Positions 45,863-57,463 of a DNA stretch of 64,000 nucleotides are shown in pieces. The notes under the pieces were generated by a model. It had not been told where the DNA came from. It saw only the letters and a program-made list of their open reading frames with translations, and did not search any database. This DNA is from Linnemannia elongata (taxonomy: Eukaryota; Mortierellomycota; Mortierellomycetes; Mortierellales; Mortierellaceae). The stretch covers positions 95,356 through 159,355 of the forward strand of contig JAXBDG010000026.1 of assembly GCA_036320915.1 (NCBI GenBank), read 5' to 3'. A program made the position numbers and the translations under genes. Position 1 is the first letter of the stretch. Each line of letters opens with the position of its first letter.

Positions 45863-47959
45863 ATGGAGATGAACCCGGACATCGCTCTTCAGCATGACCG
45901 CACGGTCATGTTTGCAAAGCGTCCCAAGGTCCTTATTATTGGAGCCGGTTTAGGAGGGTTGACTCTGGGTATGCTCTTGCACAAGGGCGATCCCCTTTGG
46001 GATCTATGAGCGAGCACAGGAAGTGAAGCCCCTTGGTAACGTGGCGGTGGTGGTCTGTTCCTGAATCGTTCATTATTGAGGGCTTTTGTTTGTCTAAATG
46101 ATTTTTTTGGAATTGACAACGCCCTGCGATTCTTCCTCCTAGGCTCGGCAATGTACTTCAACTGTACGACTGCCAACTTCTTAAAACAGTGTGGAATATA
46201 TGAAGAGTTCTTATAAATTGCTAAGGATGTGGCGTCCATCAAAATGTGCAATGAGAAGCGAGTACTGGACTTTTCTCTCGACTTTCCCGGGCATGAAAAA
46301 GAGTAAGGCGAGTGAAATGATGGGCGACAGCTGCATCCTTTTGGGAAAAATTTTGCTGTGAAAAAAAAAGAGAGCGTTGGCTGTGGCATACATCTAATGA
46401 TTGCATTAATTTGGCATTAGATTCGGAGCTGGTGGGTACATAGTCACGCGCCCTAAGATATACGACCTACTTCTGCGCCAAATCCCCAAAGGACGCATTC
46501 ACTTGGGCAAGAAGGTCCTGTCAACAGAGAATGGAGGAAACGGGGTTCTCATTCGCTGCAGTGACGGATACGAAGCCGATGGAGATATCCTTGTCGGTGC
46601 CGACGGGGCTTACAGTGCGGTCCGTCAGAGTCTCTACGAAAAGTTGAAGAAGGTCAATAGGCTATCACCGTCTGATGCGCTTCCACTGCCTTACAGCACG
46701 GTGTGCCTTGTTGCACAAACTGTACCTATCTCTTCTGAGGAGTTTCCTGACCTTGCACTGGACGAAAGCCAGTTCCGGCAATACATCAATACAAAAACAA
46801 TGTACTCGGTAAGAAGAGCAATGAAAGCCCCTTGCTATTGTTGTGCGCCTCCCTGGTTGTCCTCGTACGTATCTAATCACTCATTCCGTTGTTACTTCAC
46901 CACATCTAGTGGGTCACACTTACAACTGCCCAGAATACCATCTGTTGGGGGTCAATTCTCTATCTTGACGAAAAAACAAGCAAGGAGAACGATGCCTTCC
47001 GGTTTTCCGAGTGGGGTCCAGAGGCAGCGATAGCAATGTGCAGGAAGGTCAAAGATTTCCCTGTGATCAGTGGAGGCGACAAGATTATGACACTCAAAGA
47101 CCTGATGGATCGCACTCCTCAGAACCAAGTCTCCAAGGTTATGCTTGAGGAGAAGGTCTTCAAAACCTGGTACGACTGCCGGACAGTCCTACTGGGTGAT
47201 GGTACGTTTACGGACCTGGGTGGCGTTCATCACAGTATTTGGTGATGACTTGTTCATTTTCTGACCCCAATCGTTCTCTCCCTTATACACACACATAAAC
47301 GCACACACGAACTGTTAGCTTGCCACAAGGTAATGAGGACGCATTTTCATATAAGGGAAAGCGCACATATCATTCTCAAAAGCGAAGTCGCTTATATATT
47401 TCGTTTTCTTCATACCTTGTCTTAATTCTAGTTTAATCCTCAAGGAGGCGTTGGAGCCACCAATGCTATGCACGATGCCATCGTTTTGGCTGATTTAATC
47501 AACGGTCTCCCTTTCCACCCCATCGCCGAAGAAATCGAGGCTGCATTCAAGGCCTACCAAGACGAACGTTTCGGGTGGGTGCACTCAGCCTATGAGTCGA
47601 GTAAAGTACACAGGACCATGATGGGTCAGGTAAGGGATAGCGTCTTAGGACACCCTCAATTGTTTGTTTTTATTGGGCGCATATTTGTGATAAACACCTC
47701 TCATGCCGGCTTTATTTTCATCTCCTTCATATATGACAAAAACAAATCGGTGGTATCCAAGTCGACTCGAGCTATAGCCAAGTATATTCCTGCCTGGGTC
47801 TTTCGGCGCATCCAAGTAAAAGCCTGTAGTTACCGCCCTCAAGTTGCCTTCTTGCCTCTAATTGAAGATACAGGACGGGTCCCTCCAGCCCAACAACCCA
47901 GTTTGTGGGTCAAGGCGCCGGTCGAACTCGAGAGATTGTCGACAGTTCAAGTTGTGTGA
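45863..47959 (+). pseudogene. FMO-7: decayed FAD-dependent monooxygenase
   Basis: Seven-exon FMO layout is recognisable: 45863-46035, 46143-46302, 46421-46808, 46910-47201, 47319-47329, 47431-47629 and 47747-47959. Defects are independent and of different kinds. Exon 1 is 2 bp short after LLHKGD, giving an early stop. Exon 2 has an in-frame TAA after EEFL (near 46212-46216). Exon 6 has one extra C near 47460. The last intron has AA where the 3' AG should be, just before 47747. Exons 3 and 4 are fully open with GADGAYSAVRQ. This looks like a true pseudogene, unlike the indel-only copies in the array. Confidence 0.87.
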
Positions 47960-48172
47960 ATAAATGATAACTCACAAAGAACTAGTATACTTCTGTTCAT
48001 TGTAATGTGTGCTGTACCCGAAAGACAAGGATCGTTTATGTTCAGGTGTTTACAGGTGTGTTTGGAACCATTCAATGCACGCATTCGACGTTTTCTCTAC
48101 CTTTGTGACAAATACAATCAATTGTAAGAGTGCACCTAAATGAGATTCTCAGTCACCTCTGAGTAGGCTGTC

Positions 48173-48176
<4 letters not shown>

Positions 48177-48219
<43 letters not shown>
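48177..48219. repeat. Poly(T) tract of about 40 nt
   Basis: An uninterrupted T run 60 bp beyond the stop of FMO-8 (i.e. poly(A) downstream of it on the minus strand). It could be a retroelement tail, but no retroelement sequence borders it. Confidence 0.9.
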
Positions 48220-48220
<1 letters not shown>

Positions 48221-48280
48221 GTTGACTGTGAATGCGCACCATTCTCCTTATTCTAATTTTGTTCTATACCATATCCTATT

Positions 48281-50416
48281 CTAAACAACTTCTGCTGTTG
48301 CTATCACCTCCGCAGATGCTGCCGTCGTTTCCTTAGACTCGACAGGTGCCTTGACGAACAAACTGGGCTGAGGAGCAGGCCTGACTCTTCCGGTATCGTC
48401 ATGAAGAGGCAAGAAGGCGACCTGAGGGCGATTGGCGCAAGACTGAGCCTGGATGCGCTGGAAAAGCCAGGTGGGCATGTGCTTTGAGACGAATCGAGTC
48501 GCTTTTGATGCGAATGACTATTTGCAAATCGAGCAAATTAAAAAAAATGAGTACAATGGAAAACAGGAATGGAATGAAAATGACTGTGTCTACCGTCATT
48601 GGACATGGCTGCCCATGTCGAGGGAGTATATATTTTTTTTTTTTACCTGGCCGGTCATGGTTTTTAAAGGCCTTGCTGCTCTCAAAGGCCTTATTGACCC
48701 ATTCAACACGCTCCTCTTTGTACTCCTTGAAAGCGTTTTCGATTTCTTCGGCGATAGGGTGGAAGGGGAGGCCGTTGATGCGGTTAGCGAGGGACGATGG
48801 CGTCGTGCATGGCATTGGTGGCGCCGACTCCTCCTGATGGACTGAACTAAGAACGAGAAAAATTAGGGAGAAATGAGGTAAGTATTGAGTGACCTTCGCC
48901 GTAGGCACATCTCTTCCTGTCCCTGACCAAGAATCTTGTCCTACCTTGTGGCACGCTAATAGGGGATACATAAGCAAGTTGACCAAATGTTAGAAAATGC
49001 AGCAATGCCATTCAAAACCCGTCCGGCACGTCCCTCTACCCAGCTGTATATGACAGAATGCTTTACCATCGCCAATGAGGACAGTTCGGCAATCATACCA
49101 GGTCTTGAAGACCTTCTCCTCCAGCATGACCTTAGAGATATGATTCTTATCCGACCAGTCGAACAGGTCATCCAGGGTAAGTTCCTTGTCGTTTCCGCTG
49201 ACGATAGGGAAATCTTTGACCTGCTCACACATGGCCATCGCCGCTTCAGGTCCCCACTCTGAATTGCGGAAGGCATCGTTTTGTTTGCTAGTTTCATCTG
49301 TTAAAAACTGGATGACATTGAAGGCAACCGTATTCTGTGCTGTCGTGAACGTTGCCCACTAAAAAAATCCCCCGCCACAGGTATGGTAACAAATGACAGA
49401 AAAAAAAATGTCAATGTTTTTGAGTTCAAATCTCAGAGGCATACATGAACGCTTGGACATGTAGATCACCCAATGTACTTACGCCATACATCTTCTCCAT
49501 ACCAATGGTACGACGGAATTGGCACTGCTCTTTCCCAATGTCTGAAAATTCCTCTGCAGTCAACGGACGAGTCTGCCCGACAAGACAGACAGTACTAAAG
49601 GGAAGAGGCAAGGCGTCGGAGGGTGGGAGCCTTTTGGCCTTTGTCAACTTTGAATAGAGCCCCTGACGAACGGCACTGTAGGCTCCGTCAGCTCCGACAA
49701 GGATATCACCCTCTGCCTCGGATGCATCACTGAAGCGAAGGAGGACTCCGTTACCGCCGTTCTCAATCGAAAGAACCTTCTTGCTCAAATGGACACGCTC
49801 TCTAGGAATCTGGCGGAGGAGTAGGTCGTACATCATTGGACGTGCGACAATGTATCCGTTTGCACCAAACCTATTAGTAAAAGGAAGGGGAGAAGGACTT
49901 TGGGTAAGTACCTCATGGAGAGGCACGACAGTTGTTGAACAAATGAGAAGCACTCTATTGTATACTTACTCTGCTTCCTGTCCTTCAAAGTCCATGCTGA
50001 ACTCATGTCCACGCTCCTCGTTGAAAACCTGGATGGCAGAGACGTATTTGCCGATAGCAAGGAACTCCTCGTAGATCCCGCACTGTTTAAATAAGTTGGC
50101 AGTTGTGCTGTTAAAATACATCGCCGAGCCTAGAAACAAGGTCCAGCAAAAGAAAGGAAACAATGGTTAACAGTGATGGTGTTAGTTGAAGATCACTGAG
50201 ACATATAAAGTCACCAATAATGTACGCGTTGTCTCTCTTACCGAGTGGCTTGACTTCAGCAGCACGCTCATAGATCTCGAAGGGGATATCGGCCTTGTGA
50301 AGAAGCATGCCAAGGGTCAGACCTGCCAGACCTGCGCCAACGATGAGGACCTTAGGCCGTTTGGCGTACATGATAGAACGGTCATGCTTAAAGGTAACAG
50401 CTGGGTTGATCTCCAT
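48281..50416 (-). pseudogene. FMO-8: FAD-dependent monooxygenase, frameshifted in exon 6
   Basis: Exons 50242-50416, 49970-50129, 49483-49870, 49067-49358, 48945-48955, 48647-48846 and 48281-48517. The first five are intact, with VGAGLAG, GADGAYSAVRQ and the GD motif; exon 1 is nearly identical to that of FMO-4. Exon 6 is 200 nt where all relatives have 198: one extra base near 48794 turns IVLANR into an early stop, and one extra base lies near 48664. The last intron contains an 11-nt T run next to its donor. Both insertions are in short homopolymers, so sequencing error remains possible. Exon 7 is open and ends in TAEVV. Confidence 0.85.
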
Positions 50417-51904
50417 GACTGATTACTCTTTCCTGTTCCTGATGTGGGGTGTGAGGGTGATCGAGATGATGGGATGAGAGATGTGGATGAAAGAGAGGAG
50501 GAGCAGATGATGAGTAAGGGAAGGAATGAGAGAAAAAGAGGAGATTGCGAGGAAGGATGAGCTGAAGAAAGAGTAATGGGCAGAGCGAGAAGAGGAAGGA
50601 CTGGTCGGGAGGAGAATAATAGACTCTGTTTTGCTGCATGGTTATCCTGTATCTCAGTGTTACATTGCAAGCAAACAAAACAAGAGCTATGGGAGAGAGC
50701 AGGGGGAATATGTTACAAGGTCAAAGGGAAGCGGGGGAGGGTTCATCCGCGCAGATGAATAAGAATCCAAATGCTTTGCAATTAAAGCACAGTATCTATC
50801 GCTGTACATCGACATACATCAGCATTGTCGGTTGAGAAAAAGGGATGTCAGGAAATGAGGAGATTTACATGGTGTTACGTTTCTTTTAGCCAAGGTTGCT
50901 CCCCCCTTTTGAAGCGGCAGGAGGAATGTGGTGGGCAATCGACGCTAATCGCCCCATGTCCCTTCGGTTGAAATCGCTCTCATGTTTTATCTTTTTGAGA
51001 AGGAGGGAGCGAGAATGTCAAAGAGAACCAGCCAACATTCAGAAAGTTCCCTACCTGACGACGGGCAAAGTCGGGGCATGAACCCATTAACACGACCCTA
51101 CTGAGCATTTGCAGACACAATCCATTGGCCTTTTTGCACCACCCTCACACAGTGACAGGAATCATCAAAGTAGAACTGTAATCCTTGGTAAGGTCAGTCG
51201 ATGTAATATTCGTCGTATCGGATATGATTCTCTTTGAAGCCTGCCTGCCAACTGGGCCCTCTTTCCCAGACATGTTATCATACACGAAACTTCTTCTTTT
51301 CTTCATTGGCGAGCTATACCTAACGTTATTCCCTTTTTCAGTCTGACATTTTCTACCAGTGTGTACAACAGTACAAGTGAACAAATGAGAGCGATGAAGA
51401 AGAATGAAGAAAACAAAGTCGACATTTATAAAAACGGATAATATCCTGTTCTGGTCAAAAGAACAAGAATGTTCTTCTCCTCGTTGGTCGGTTCTCTCGA
51501 TGATGACGACTCCTGGTCTGGCGGGGTTCCGAAGGGAGGAAGTAATTGCAATTACGCATGCACTCCCTCTCGCGTTTACTTTCTCGGCGAAGTTGCCAGT
51601 GTCTTTAGCCAAGCCCACCTTCCGTCGTTAATTTTTTTTCCTTTTTCAGGGACAAAGGAGGGAAATTCCCTTTTACGTTGCGGGCTCATGTGGCTTGTTA
51701 CCCCTCCTTCTTTCGCTGCATAAATAGAAAGAACGACCGCTGCTTCTTCTTTTCCCACACAACACACAGACACAACAAAGCACACATCGATACACCCTTT
51801 TCACGCCTTTTATTCTTACTTTTTTCTCTTTCACGTCCCCTTCCCTTTCATACCAATCTATCTCACGAACACGCAACAAACACACAACAAACACACACAC
51901 AAAA
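50417..51904. other. Divergent intergenic region FMO-8 / carrier gene
   Basis: The pyrimidine-rich strand near 50417-50600 is the presumed FMO-8 leader. No convincing gene between 50600 and 51700; the open frames are short and lack domains. A TATA-like CATAAATAG at about 51719 lies ~185 bp upstream of the carrier start, followed by a C/T- and CA-rich leader. Confidence 0.55.
51719..51727 (+). promoter_or_regulatory. TATA-like element of carrier gene
   Basis: CATAAATAG about 180 bp upstream of the ATG, followed by a CAC-rich leader with no upstream ATG close to the start. Position is plausible for a fungal core promoter; unproven. Confidence 0.45.
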
Positions 51905-53296
51905 ATGTCAGGTCCACAACACATCGTAGGCCTCTCCCTCTTCGGCCCCCTCGTCCTCACTGTCGCAACCGCACCCGCAAACAGAGTCCGCCTCCTCCTC
52001 CAGACCCAAGACGAGATCGTCCTCAACCTCCGGGAAGAGTCTCTCGCCCACCACCATCGTCACACCTCTTCCTCCTCTTCTTCTTCTTCTTCAAATACCA
52101 AACCTTACAACCTCACCAACAACGACAGCAGCAAGGCGACCACCGAGGAACAAGAGGATGATGATGATGATGAGGAACCCCGGTCGATTATCGCACCATA
52201 TGCACAGTTACCGTACGCAGACATGCAAGACTGCTACCAACGTCTTCTCGAGAAAGAAGGCCGCGCGGCTCTCTGGAGGGGCTACTCTGTCGAGGTGGGT
52301 CGGATCTTTCTTCAAAAGTCGATTGAGACGAGGTTGAGCAGGAGGGGGACGTTTGCCCTTCGGAGGTGGATGTCTCTTACCCCACCCAACGCACAAGGAG
52401 GAGGAGTGGGAGTAGGATGGATGTTGGCAACGGCGGTGGAGGGTACGTTGGTAGGAGCGGCAGCGATGGCAGTGGTGTATCCGTTAGCAGTGTTGCATGC
52501 CAAGATGGCGACGGATGTTAGGAGACGGACTAGGACTGTTCACAAGGTTATTCTCAAGCCCGCTTCTGTTCCTACTACAATTCCTGCCCCTGTTGTTGTA
52601 CAGGAGGAAAAGGAGAAGGAAGGAGAAGCATTAGCTGTGGAATCATCAACAGAGTCAATCTCACGGGATTCAGTCGAGTGGGTCGATCACACTGCCGAAT
52701 GGGCCAACCATCAGGACCAGGACCAGGACCAGAAAGACCCCACAGTCGGGACACCCATCCTTGAGGGACCTCTCAGTGTCTCCGAGCCAACACCCCAAAC
52801 AACAACAGTAGCAGCAACAACAACAACCGAGGAGAAGGACGACGGCGACCAAGAACGCTCCTACACAACAGTGACCTACGACCTCTCCCACAAATACAGA
52901 ACCTTCCGCCAAATCTACCGTGAAATCATCGCTTCCTCCGAAGGCTACCTTGGCCTCTACAAGGGCTTTTCCACCGTCATCGCCTCAGCCTTTATCTCCC
53001 GCCTTGGAATGATGACCATTTACACATTCAAGTCCTTCTGTGCCGGTCCCTCGGGTACCGTTAGCATCAGCCCATTCCAAGTGTTCTTCGCACAGACAGC
53101 GTTATCGGTGGTGACGTACCCATTGACGACGGTCGGGAACCGGAGGATGATTGCTGCACCAGGACGGTATTCTAGTTCATGGGAAGCGGCGAAGGAGATT
53201 GTGGAGAAGCAAGGGTGGCAGGCGTTGTTTAGAGGTGTTGAGGTTGTAGTCCTGCGCAGTGTTGTCTTGGCAGCATTGTCCCAAATGCTCTTGTAA
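51905..53296 (+). CDS. Mitochondrial carrier (SLC25-like) protein with low-complexity insertions, 463 aa
   Basis: Intronless. Carrier-type repeats are visible: PANRVRLLLQTQ (about 22-33) followed by LLEKEGRAALWRGYSVEVGRI; VVYPLAVLHAKM with a basic stretch; and IYREIIASSEGYLGLYKGFSTVIAS, then YPLTTVGNRRMI and EKQGWQALFRGVEVVVLRS. These match the P-x-[DE]-x-x-[KR] and [DE]-G-...-[YWF]-[KR]-G signatures in degenerate form, closest in feel to ADP/ATP-type carriers (NRRMI). Family members exchange metabolites across the inner mitochondrial membrane; the substrate is unknown. Two matrix-side loops are lengthened by Ser/Asn/Asp/Glu-rich and Thr/Glu/Gln-rich tracts (about 55-90 and 225-315), so it is longer than the usual ~300 aa. 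Some signature acids are absent, so it may be a divergent or non-transporting member. Confidence 0.72.
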   Translation: MSGPQHIVGLSLFGPLVLTVATAPANRVRLLLQTQDEIVLNLREESLAHHHRHTSSSSSSSSSNTKPYNLTNNDSSKATTEEQEDDDDDEEPRSIIAPYAQLPYADMQDCYQRLLEKEGRAALWRGYSVEVGRIFLQKSIETRLSRRGTFALRRWMSLTPPNAQGGGVGVGWMLATAVEGTLVGAAAMAVVYPLAVLHAKMATDVRRRTRTVHKVILKPASVPTTIPAPVVVQEEKEKEGEALAVESSTESISRDSVEWVDHTAEWANHQDQDQDQKDPTVGTPILEGPLSVSEPTPQTTTVAATTTTEEKDDGDQERSYTTVTYDLSHKYRTFRQIYREIIASSEGYLGLYKGFSTVIASAFISRLGMMTIYTFKSFCAGPSGTVSISPFQVFFAQTALSVVTYPLTTVGNRRMIAAPGRYSSSWEAAKEIVEKQGWQALFRGVEVVVLRSVVLAALSQMLL

Positions 53297-53655
53297 ATAA
53301 ATCCCTTTTTTGCATTGGAAATGTACCTCCAAAATACATTTGATTTCCATGGGCAAAAATCGCGTCACCTTGACTGTCAAAATGACACTGTGAATTGGGC
53401 TCTAAATGTGACACTCTATACCTTTGCACGGCGTAGATAACCATTTTGAGCCACGCGACGTGGATCGTTTTTGACTGACACGTCGCAGATAATTGTTTTC
53501 ATTACACGGTGTAGATCATGTTCGGGCAACATGACATGAATCATATCCGTCCTCACTTTTCTCCTTTGTCCCACATATATGCAGAAGGCAAAGTTACGCG
53601 TCCATAACTCCTTCACCATCTCTGTTTTATTAATGAAATCAGGCCCCTTGTAAGG
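53297..53655. other. Convergent intergenic region with short degenerate repeats
   Basis: Tail-to-tail spacer between the carrier gene and the next gene. Three related 12-mers (CACGGCGTAGAT, CACGTCGCAGAT, CACGGTGTAGAT) occur between about 53427 and 53516. No gene. Confidence 0.5.
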
Positions 53656-55105
53656 TCATCGCTGCATGGTATTCAAGAGGGCGGTGCGTTGTCGCTCATA
53701 CTCCAACTCCAATTCATCCCTCCTGGCCGCCAGTCGAGCATGCTCGACCCTCAGCAACTCAATACACTTCTCGGGCTCGCGATCATACAGATCCATAAGT
53801 CCATGCATCTGAAAGATATCCATCGCTACGGGTGTCTTTGTCCTAGTCTCCTGTTGCTGCAGTCCATTTTCCTGTTGCTGATGTTGTTGCTGAGTATGTT
53901 GCAGGACATTGAGCCTATCAATGGTTGCCAACACCGCATCCCTTGACCGTCCCCCTCCTCTATTATCGCCACCCTCGTCATTTATGTCCCTCTCTTCCTT
54001 CCCATTATGATCCTGCTCGTGCTCCTGTTGGCGCAACCGTATTTCCAATTGCTGTTCCCGCTCGAGTTGACGTTGCTGTTGTTGGACTTCCAGTTCGTCT
54101 TCGAACTGAATGTGGACTGTCTCGAGCAGCCCCCGGATCTTGCTGAGGATGTTTCCTAGGTCATCAAGGAGCTTTGTTCGGGATTGGGACAGCGGTGCCA
54201 GACTCTCTGGTGCAATCGCCAGCGTTTCTATTCGTGAAATACAACAAGAAAGGTGTATGAGGATCATGCAACAACATGCATAAACAGTCACACAACATCT
54301 TCAATCGAACAAAAATGCACGCGGCGGGGAAAGCAAACAAACAAGACGTACCGAGAGCAAGCTCAACGTTCTGGATTTTCGTCTCCTCAACCCTCAAAAA
54401 CGCCTGAGCGGTCTCCTGTTTCATCTGCTCCATTTCAATCGCCTGCCGTCTCTCTAGAATCCTTCTCCGTTCCTCCCTCAGAATCTGTACACACACTGCT
54501 GGGTCCTGGTCATACAACTCCATCTTGTTCGACGAGAGGAAGGGGGAAGAGTCAACATTAGCCTCACGGGGGAGGAGGACTGTCTCGGTGAGGAGGTCAG
54601 CAAGGATTTGGAGGCTTTGGTCTATTTCGAGGAGTGGGGGGAGTTGGGGCGGGGTTGGGGAGTGGACTACGGTGCGACGTGGGGATGAGTGGTGTTGTTG
54701 CGGTTGTTGTTGGTGGTATTGGGGTTGATTCTGGTGTGGTTGGTACTGGAGAAGGTCCCTACTGGAGTTGGAATAGGTTGATGAGGGGCGATTATACATC
54801 GATTCTCTTTTCGATGAGGTGCCTATTTGTGCATAGTAACAAAGTTAATTACGGGGGGGTGAGAAACAAGAAAGAGCCAGCTCGTAAGTTGTCGCGGTAC
54901 TTTGATTAGCGATCACCAACACGGATCCCATTGGCCATAACGTGACAGAAGGGCGATTGTTAATACCTTGACCGTAGATATGCTGCTGTTGGTTGCCCAT
55001 AGAGTCTGGGATATCTGATGGCCGCTTGAATCCAACACGGATCCGTGGGGCCGGCGATCCTGGATCACTACTATCTCTGTTCCTCGACATGATCCTGACT
55101 GACAT
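53656..55105 (-). CDS. Unrecognised Q-rich coiled-coil protein with duplicated LYD motif, 393 aa
   Basis: Exons 54967-55105, 54352-54822 and 53656-54227; 1182 nt, in frame with GT-AG borders. The N-terminus is Ser/Pro/Gln-rich and disordered-looking. Two related segments follow: MELYDQDPAVCVQILREERRR in exon 2 and MDLYDREPEKCIELLRVEHAR in exon 3. Both continue into Arg/Glu/Gln-rich helices likely to form coiled coils, separated by a helical Q/E-rich region and a charged linker. I do not recognise the family. The internal duplication suggests a two-repeat structural or scaffolding protein. Start at 55105 chosen as the first in-frame Met; Met at residue 6 is an alternative. Confidence 0.7.
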
Positions 55106-56062
55106 CCTTCTTTTCTGACGTTGTGCCTTTTCTACTGGAGGTGTGAAGAAGAAAATAATATATTGTCAGTTTGTGGAGAAAGAAAGTGAATGAAGGAATG
55201 TGATTGCCTCCTGAAGAATGAGTGTTGGTTGATGATGTGAGAGATGGAATGGAAGGTCATGAAGTAAGAAGAGTGTCTTGGTTGTCTGATGAGCCTAACT
55301 CGAGTACCTCTGTTGTGTCGTGTGAGTGGTGGGCGTAAAGTTGACGAAGAAGAGAAGCCAGGTGTGAGTGTTGGTCTGTGATGGAAGACGAAGGCGAGTG
55401 TATGAAAGAGAGAAGTGGCGAGCTAATCCTTTTTATGTTATCTCAATTTAGGTGTCCTGCTCAGGCAAGGGAGGGAAAGAGGAAAGAGTGGCAAGAAGGA
55501 AAGGAAGGGGGAGGGCATGGAGGAGAGACAACGAGAAAAAGGAGAGAGGATGCATTGTGAAGATGTAAGAGGAAAGGGAGTTGCACTGTGAGAAAAAGTG
55601 TGAACGAAAAAGAAAGGGGAAGCAGGGAAATTGGATATTTTTGTTTTTGCATCTCCTTTTTGTTCTTGTTGCAATGGCTCATCGATCGTCTGTTGTTTCG
55701 AAGACAACGGACAAGACAAACAATACAAACGGGCGCGCCTTATGCATGGAGCAATTATGTGTCACAAAGCAATCGACCAGAGAACTGCACCGATCCGGAA
55801 GGGGTGTATGTGTGTGAATGTAAAAGCACACTGACCAGTATGGAAAGAGCAAGAAGAAAAAAAGAAAGTTTATTGTCTGGCTGTGCGAAGGCTGATGCGA
55901 GCGGTGGAGGCGAAGGGTCACTTGTGTTGGGACGCCCTATCTCTGCGGCCTATTGAAAGAGTGACTTTGGTATCAATCCCCAGCGACAAGCAAGAAACCA
56001 TCGCCTAGGCAATTGACCACGTCTTGGGTGGAAGATGCCCCCCCAATGACGCCAACTCTGCG
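55106..56062. other. Intergenic region
   Basis: Upstream region of the 53656-55105 gene; purine-rich on the plus strand (55440-55620). The short open frames have biased composition and no domain. Nothing else supported. Confidence 0.5.
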
Positions 56063-57463
56063 CTAGCTCATACAACGATATTGCTGATTGGCACGAGTGA
56101 GTTCGATGGTCTGAAAAAGGGCTGCACAGACTTTCAGTATATCTTCATGCGACAGCATGGACTCTCCTAATGTCTCGTTGTCGACGAAGTTCCCGCCAGG
56201 TGTAGAGATACTTGAGAGGGTGGGTGAGGAGGGGACGGAGGAGCAAACGATGGTGGATCTTGAGGAGGGCGTTGTCGTCAATGAAAGGTTGGAAGATAAT
56301 TCAGCAGTGTCGGTAGTATCCATGGGCCAAGGGAAGAATGAGAAATGCGACTTCTCCAGTCCAGGAGGAGGATAGGTGACCTTAGCTGAAGAGGAAGAAC
56401 GAAAGTAGGCGACATGAAAGTTGATATTTCGCTCAAAGTTCGGGAACGCTGAAGAGCGTTGAGGCTTACTATTGGCAAGAAGATCATACAGTCCAAGACC
56501 CAGGGTCGGGAAATGAATGTCCAAAGCAAGGTGGTGCCAGCGATCTAAAGAATCTGGCCTTCGTTCAGAAGAATTCGAGGGGTACGTTGGTGGGTCAAGG
56601 ATGGTATGATCTAGGATGTGATGGCCGATGTAAGGAGTCTTGATAGGAGAGTGGCCCGTGGTAGTCATGCCGATGAAAATATCGTGTTCGTCTTGGTAGC
56701 AGGGAATGGGGAGGCCAGGCGGGAGTCTTTTCATTATGTGTACCACGGGCCATTTTGAAGGAGATGGTAGCGGCAGCAAGGTGTTGTTATCACAGGGACC
56801 AGTACTTGCTGAAGAAGGAACAGGCAAGGAGTTGTCATCGCCGGAACCTTTGTTTGCAGAAGGAAAAGGAACAAGTAAGGTCGAAGATATCGGATGTACA
56901 ACAGCTAGCTCATCGACGATAGAACGAAGTGGATCATAAGAATCAATAAGAGACCGCTTTGTTAAAACAGCGTTTTGACCCATGCATGCATCCAACACGG
57001 CAACGATCCAATTGAAAAAAAAATAATGAGCATCGTTTGTACCTTCTTGTCTTTTCTCCTTTGAGCAGGGGGGCAATTTAGGATCAGATCGACGACTGGA
57101 GGATGGGACAAACTCTTTTGCTAGATGAGCATTCGGCCCAAACTTGGAGATTTTGGGTTTGTTTAAGGGTTTGACATGGGGCAGTGTTGTTGGTTTGAGT
57201 GTTGGCTTAAATGCCGTTGTCGGAGTTGGAGCTGGAGCTGGGGCAGGTTTGATTCTGGGAAGGGAAGATAGTTGCTTCGGTCGTGGGAAGTGCAGAGGAT
57301 ATATACGGTTACTGATCACCGCGAGGGGAAATGGGCCACATGGTGAGTTGTAGTAGAAACACATTTTCTGCATATTTTTTTGTATGAAAGGCGTGTCAGT
57401 GTCTGAGTGTTTTGAACTGAGGAAAAGGAAGGAAGGGAGGGCAAAGGAGAGAACAAAGGTCAA
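56063..57463 (-). CDS. Unrecognised Ser/Pro-rich protein, up to 466 aa
   Basis: Single long open frame. It may start at 57463 or, more plausibly, at a later Met about 30 residues in (MQKMCFYYN), since the first ~30 residues resemble a translated pyrimidine-rich leader. It has a Pro/Ala/Lys-rich N-terminal part (PRIKPAPAPAPTPTTAFKP), a middle segment with NWIVAVLDACMGQNAV, then long Ser/Thr/Pro-rich stretches with few recognisable secondary elements and a short C-terminal helix (DILKVCAALFQTIELTRANQQY). No known domain. Length without stops argues that it is coding. The neighbouring genes give no functional clue. Confidence 0.6.
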   Translation of the reverse strand: MTFVLSFALPSFLFLSSKHSDTDTPFIQKNMQKMCFYYNSPCGPFPLAVISNRIYPLHFPRPKQLSSLPRIKPAPAPAPTPTTAFKPTLKPTTLPHVKPLNKPKISKFGPNAHLAKEFVPSSSRRSDPKLPPCSKEKRQEGTNDAHYFFFNWIVAVLDACMGQNAVLTKRSLIDSYDPLRSIVDELAVVHPISSTLLVPFPSANKGSGDDNSLPVPSSASTGPCDNNTLLPLPSPSKWPVVHIMKRLPPGLPIPCYQDEHDIFIGMTTTGHSPIKTPYIGHHILDHTILDPPTYPSNSSERRPDSLDRWHHLALDIHFPTLGLGLYDLLANSKPQRSSAFPNFERNINFHVAYFRSSSSAKVTYPPPGLEKSHFSFFPWPMDTTDTAELSSNLSLTTTPSSRSTIVCSSVPSSPTLSSISTPGGNFVDNETLGESMLSHEDILKVCAALFQTIELTRANQQYRCMS

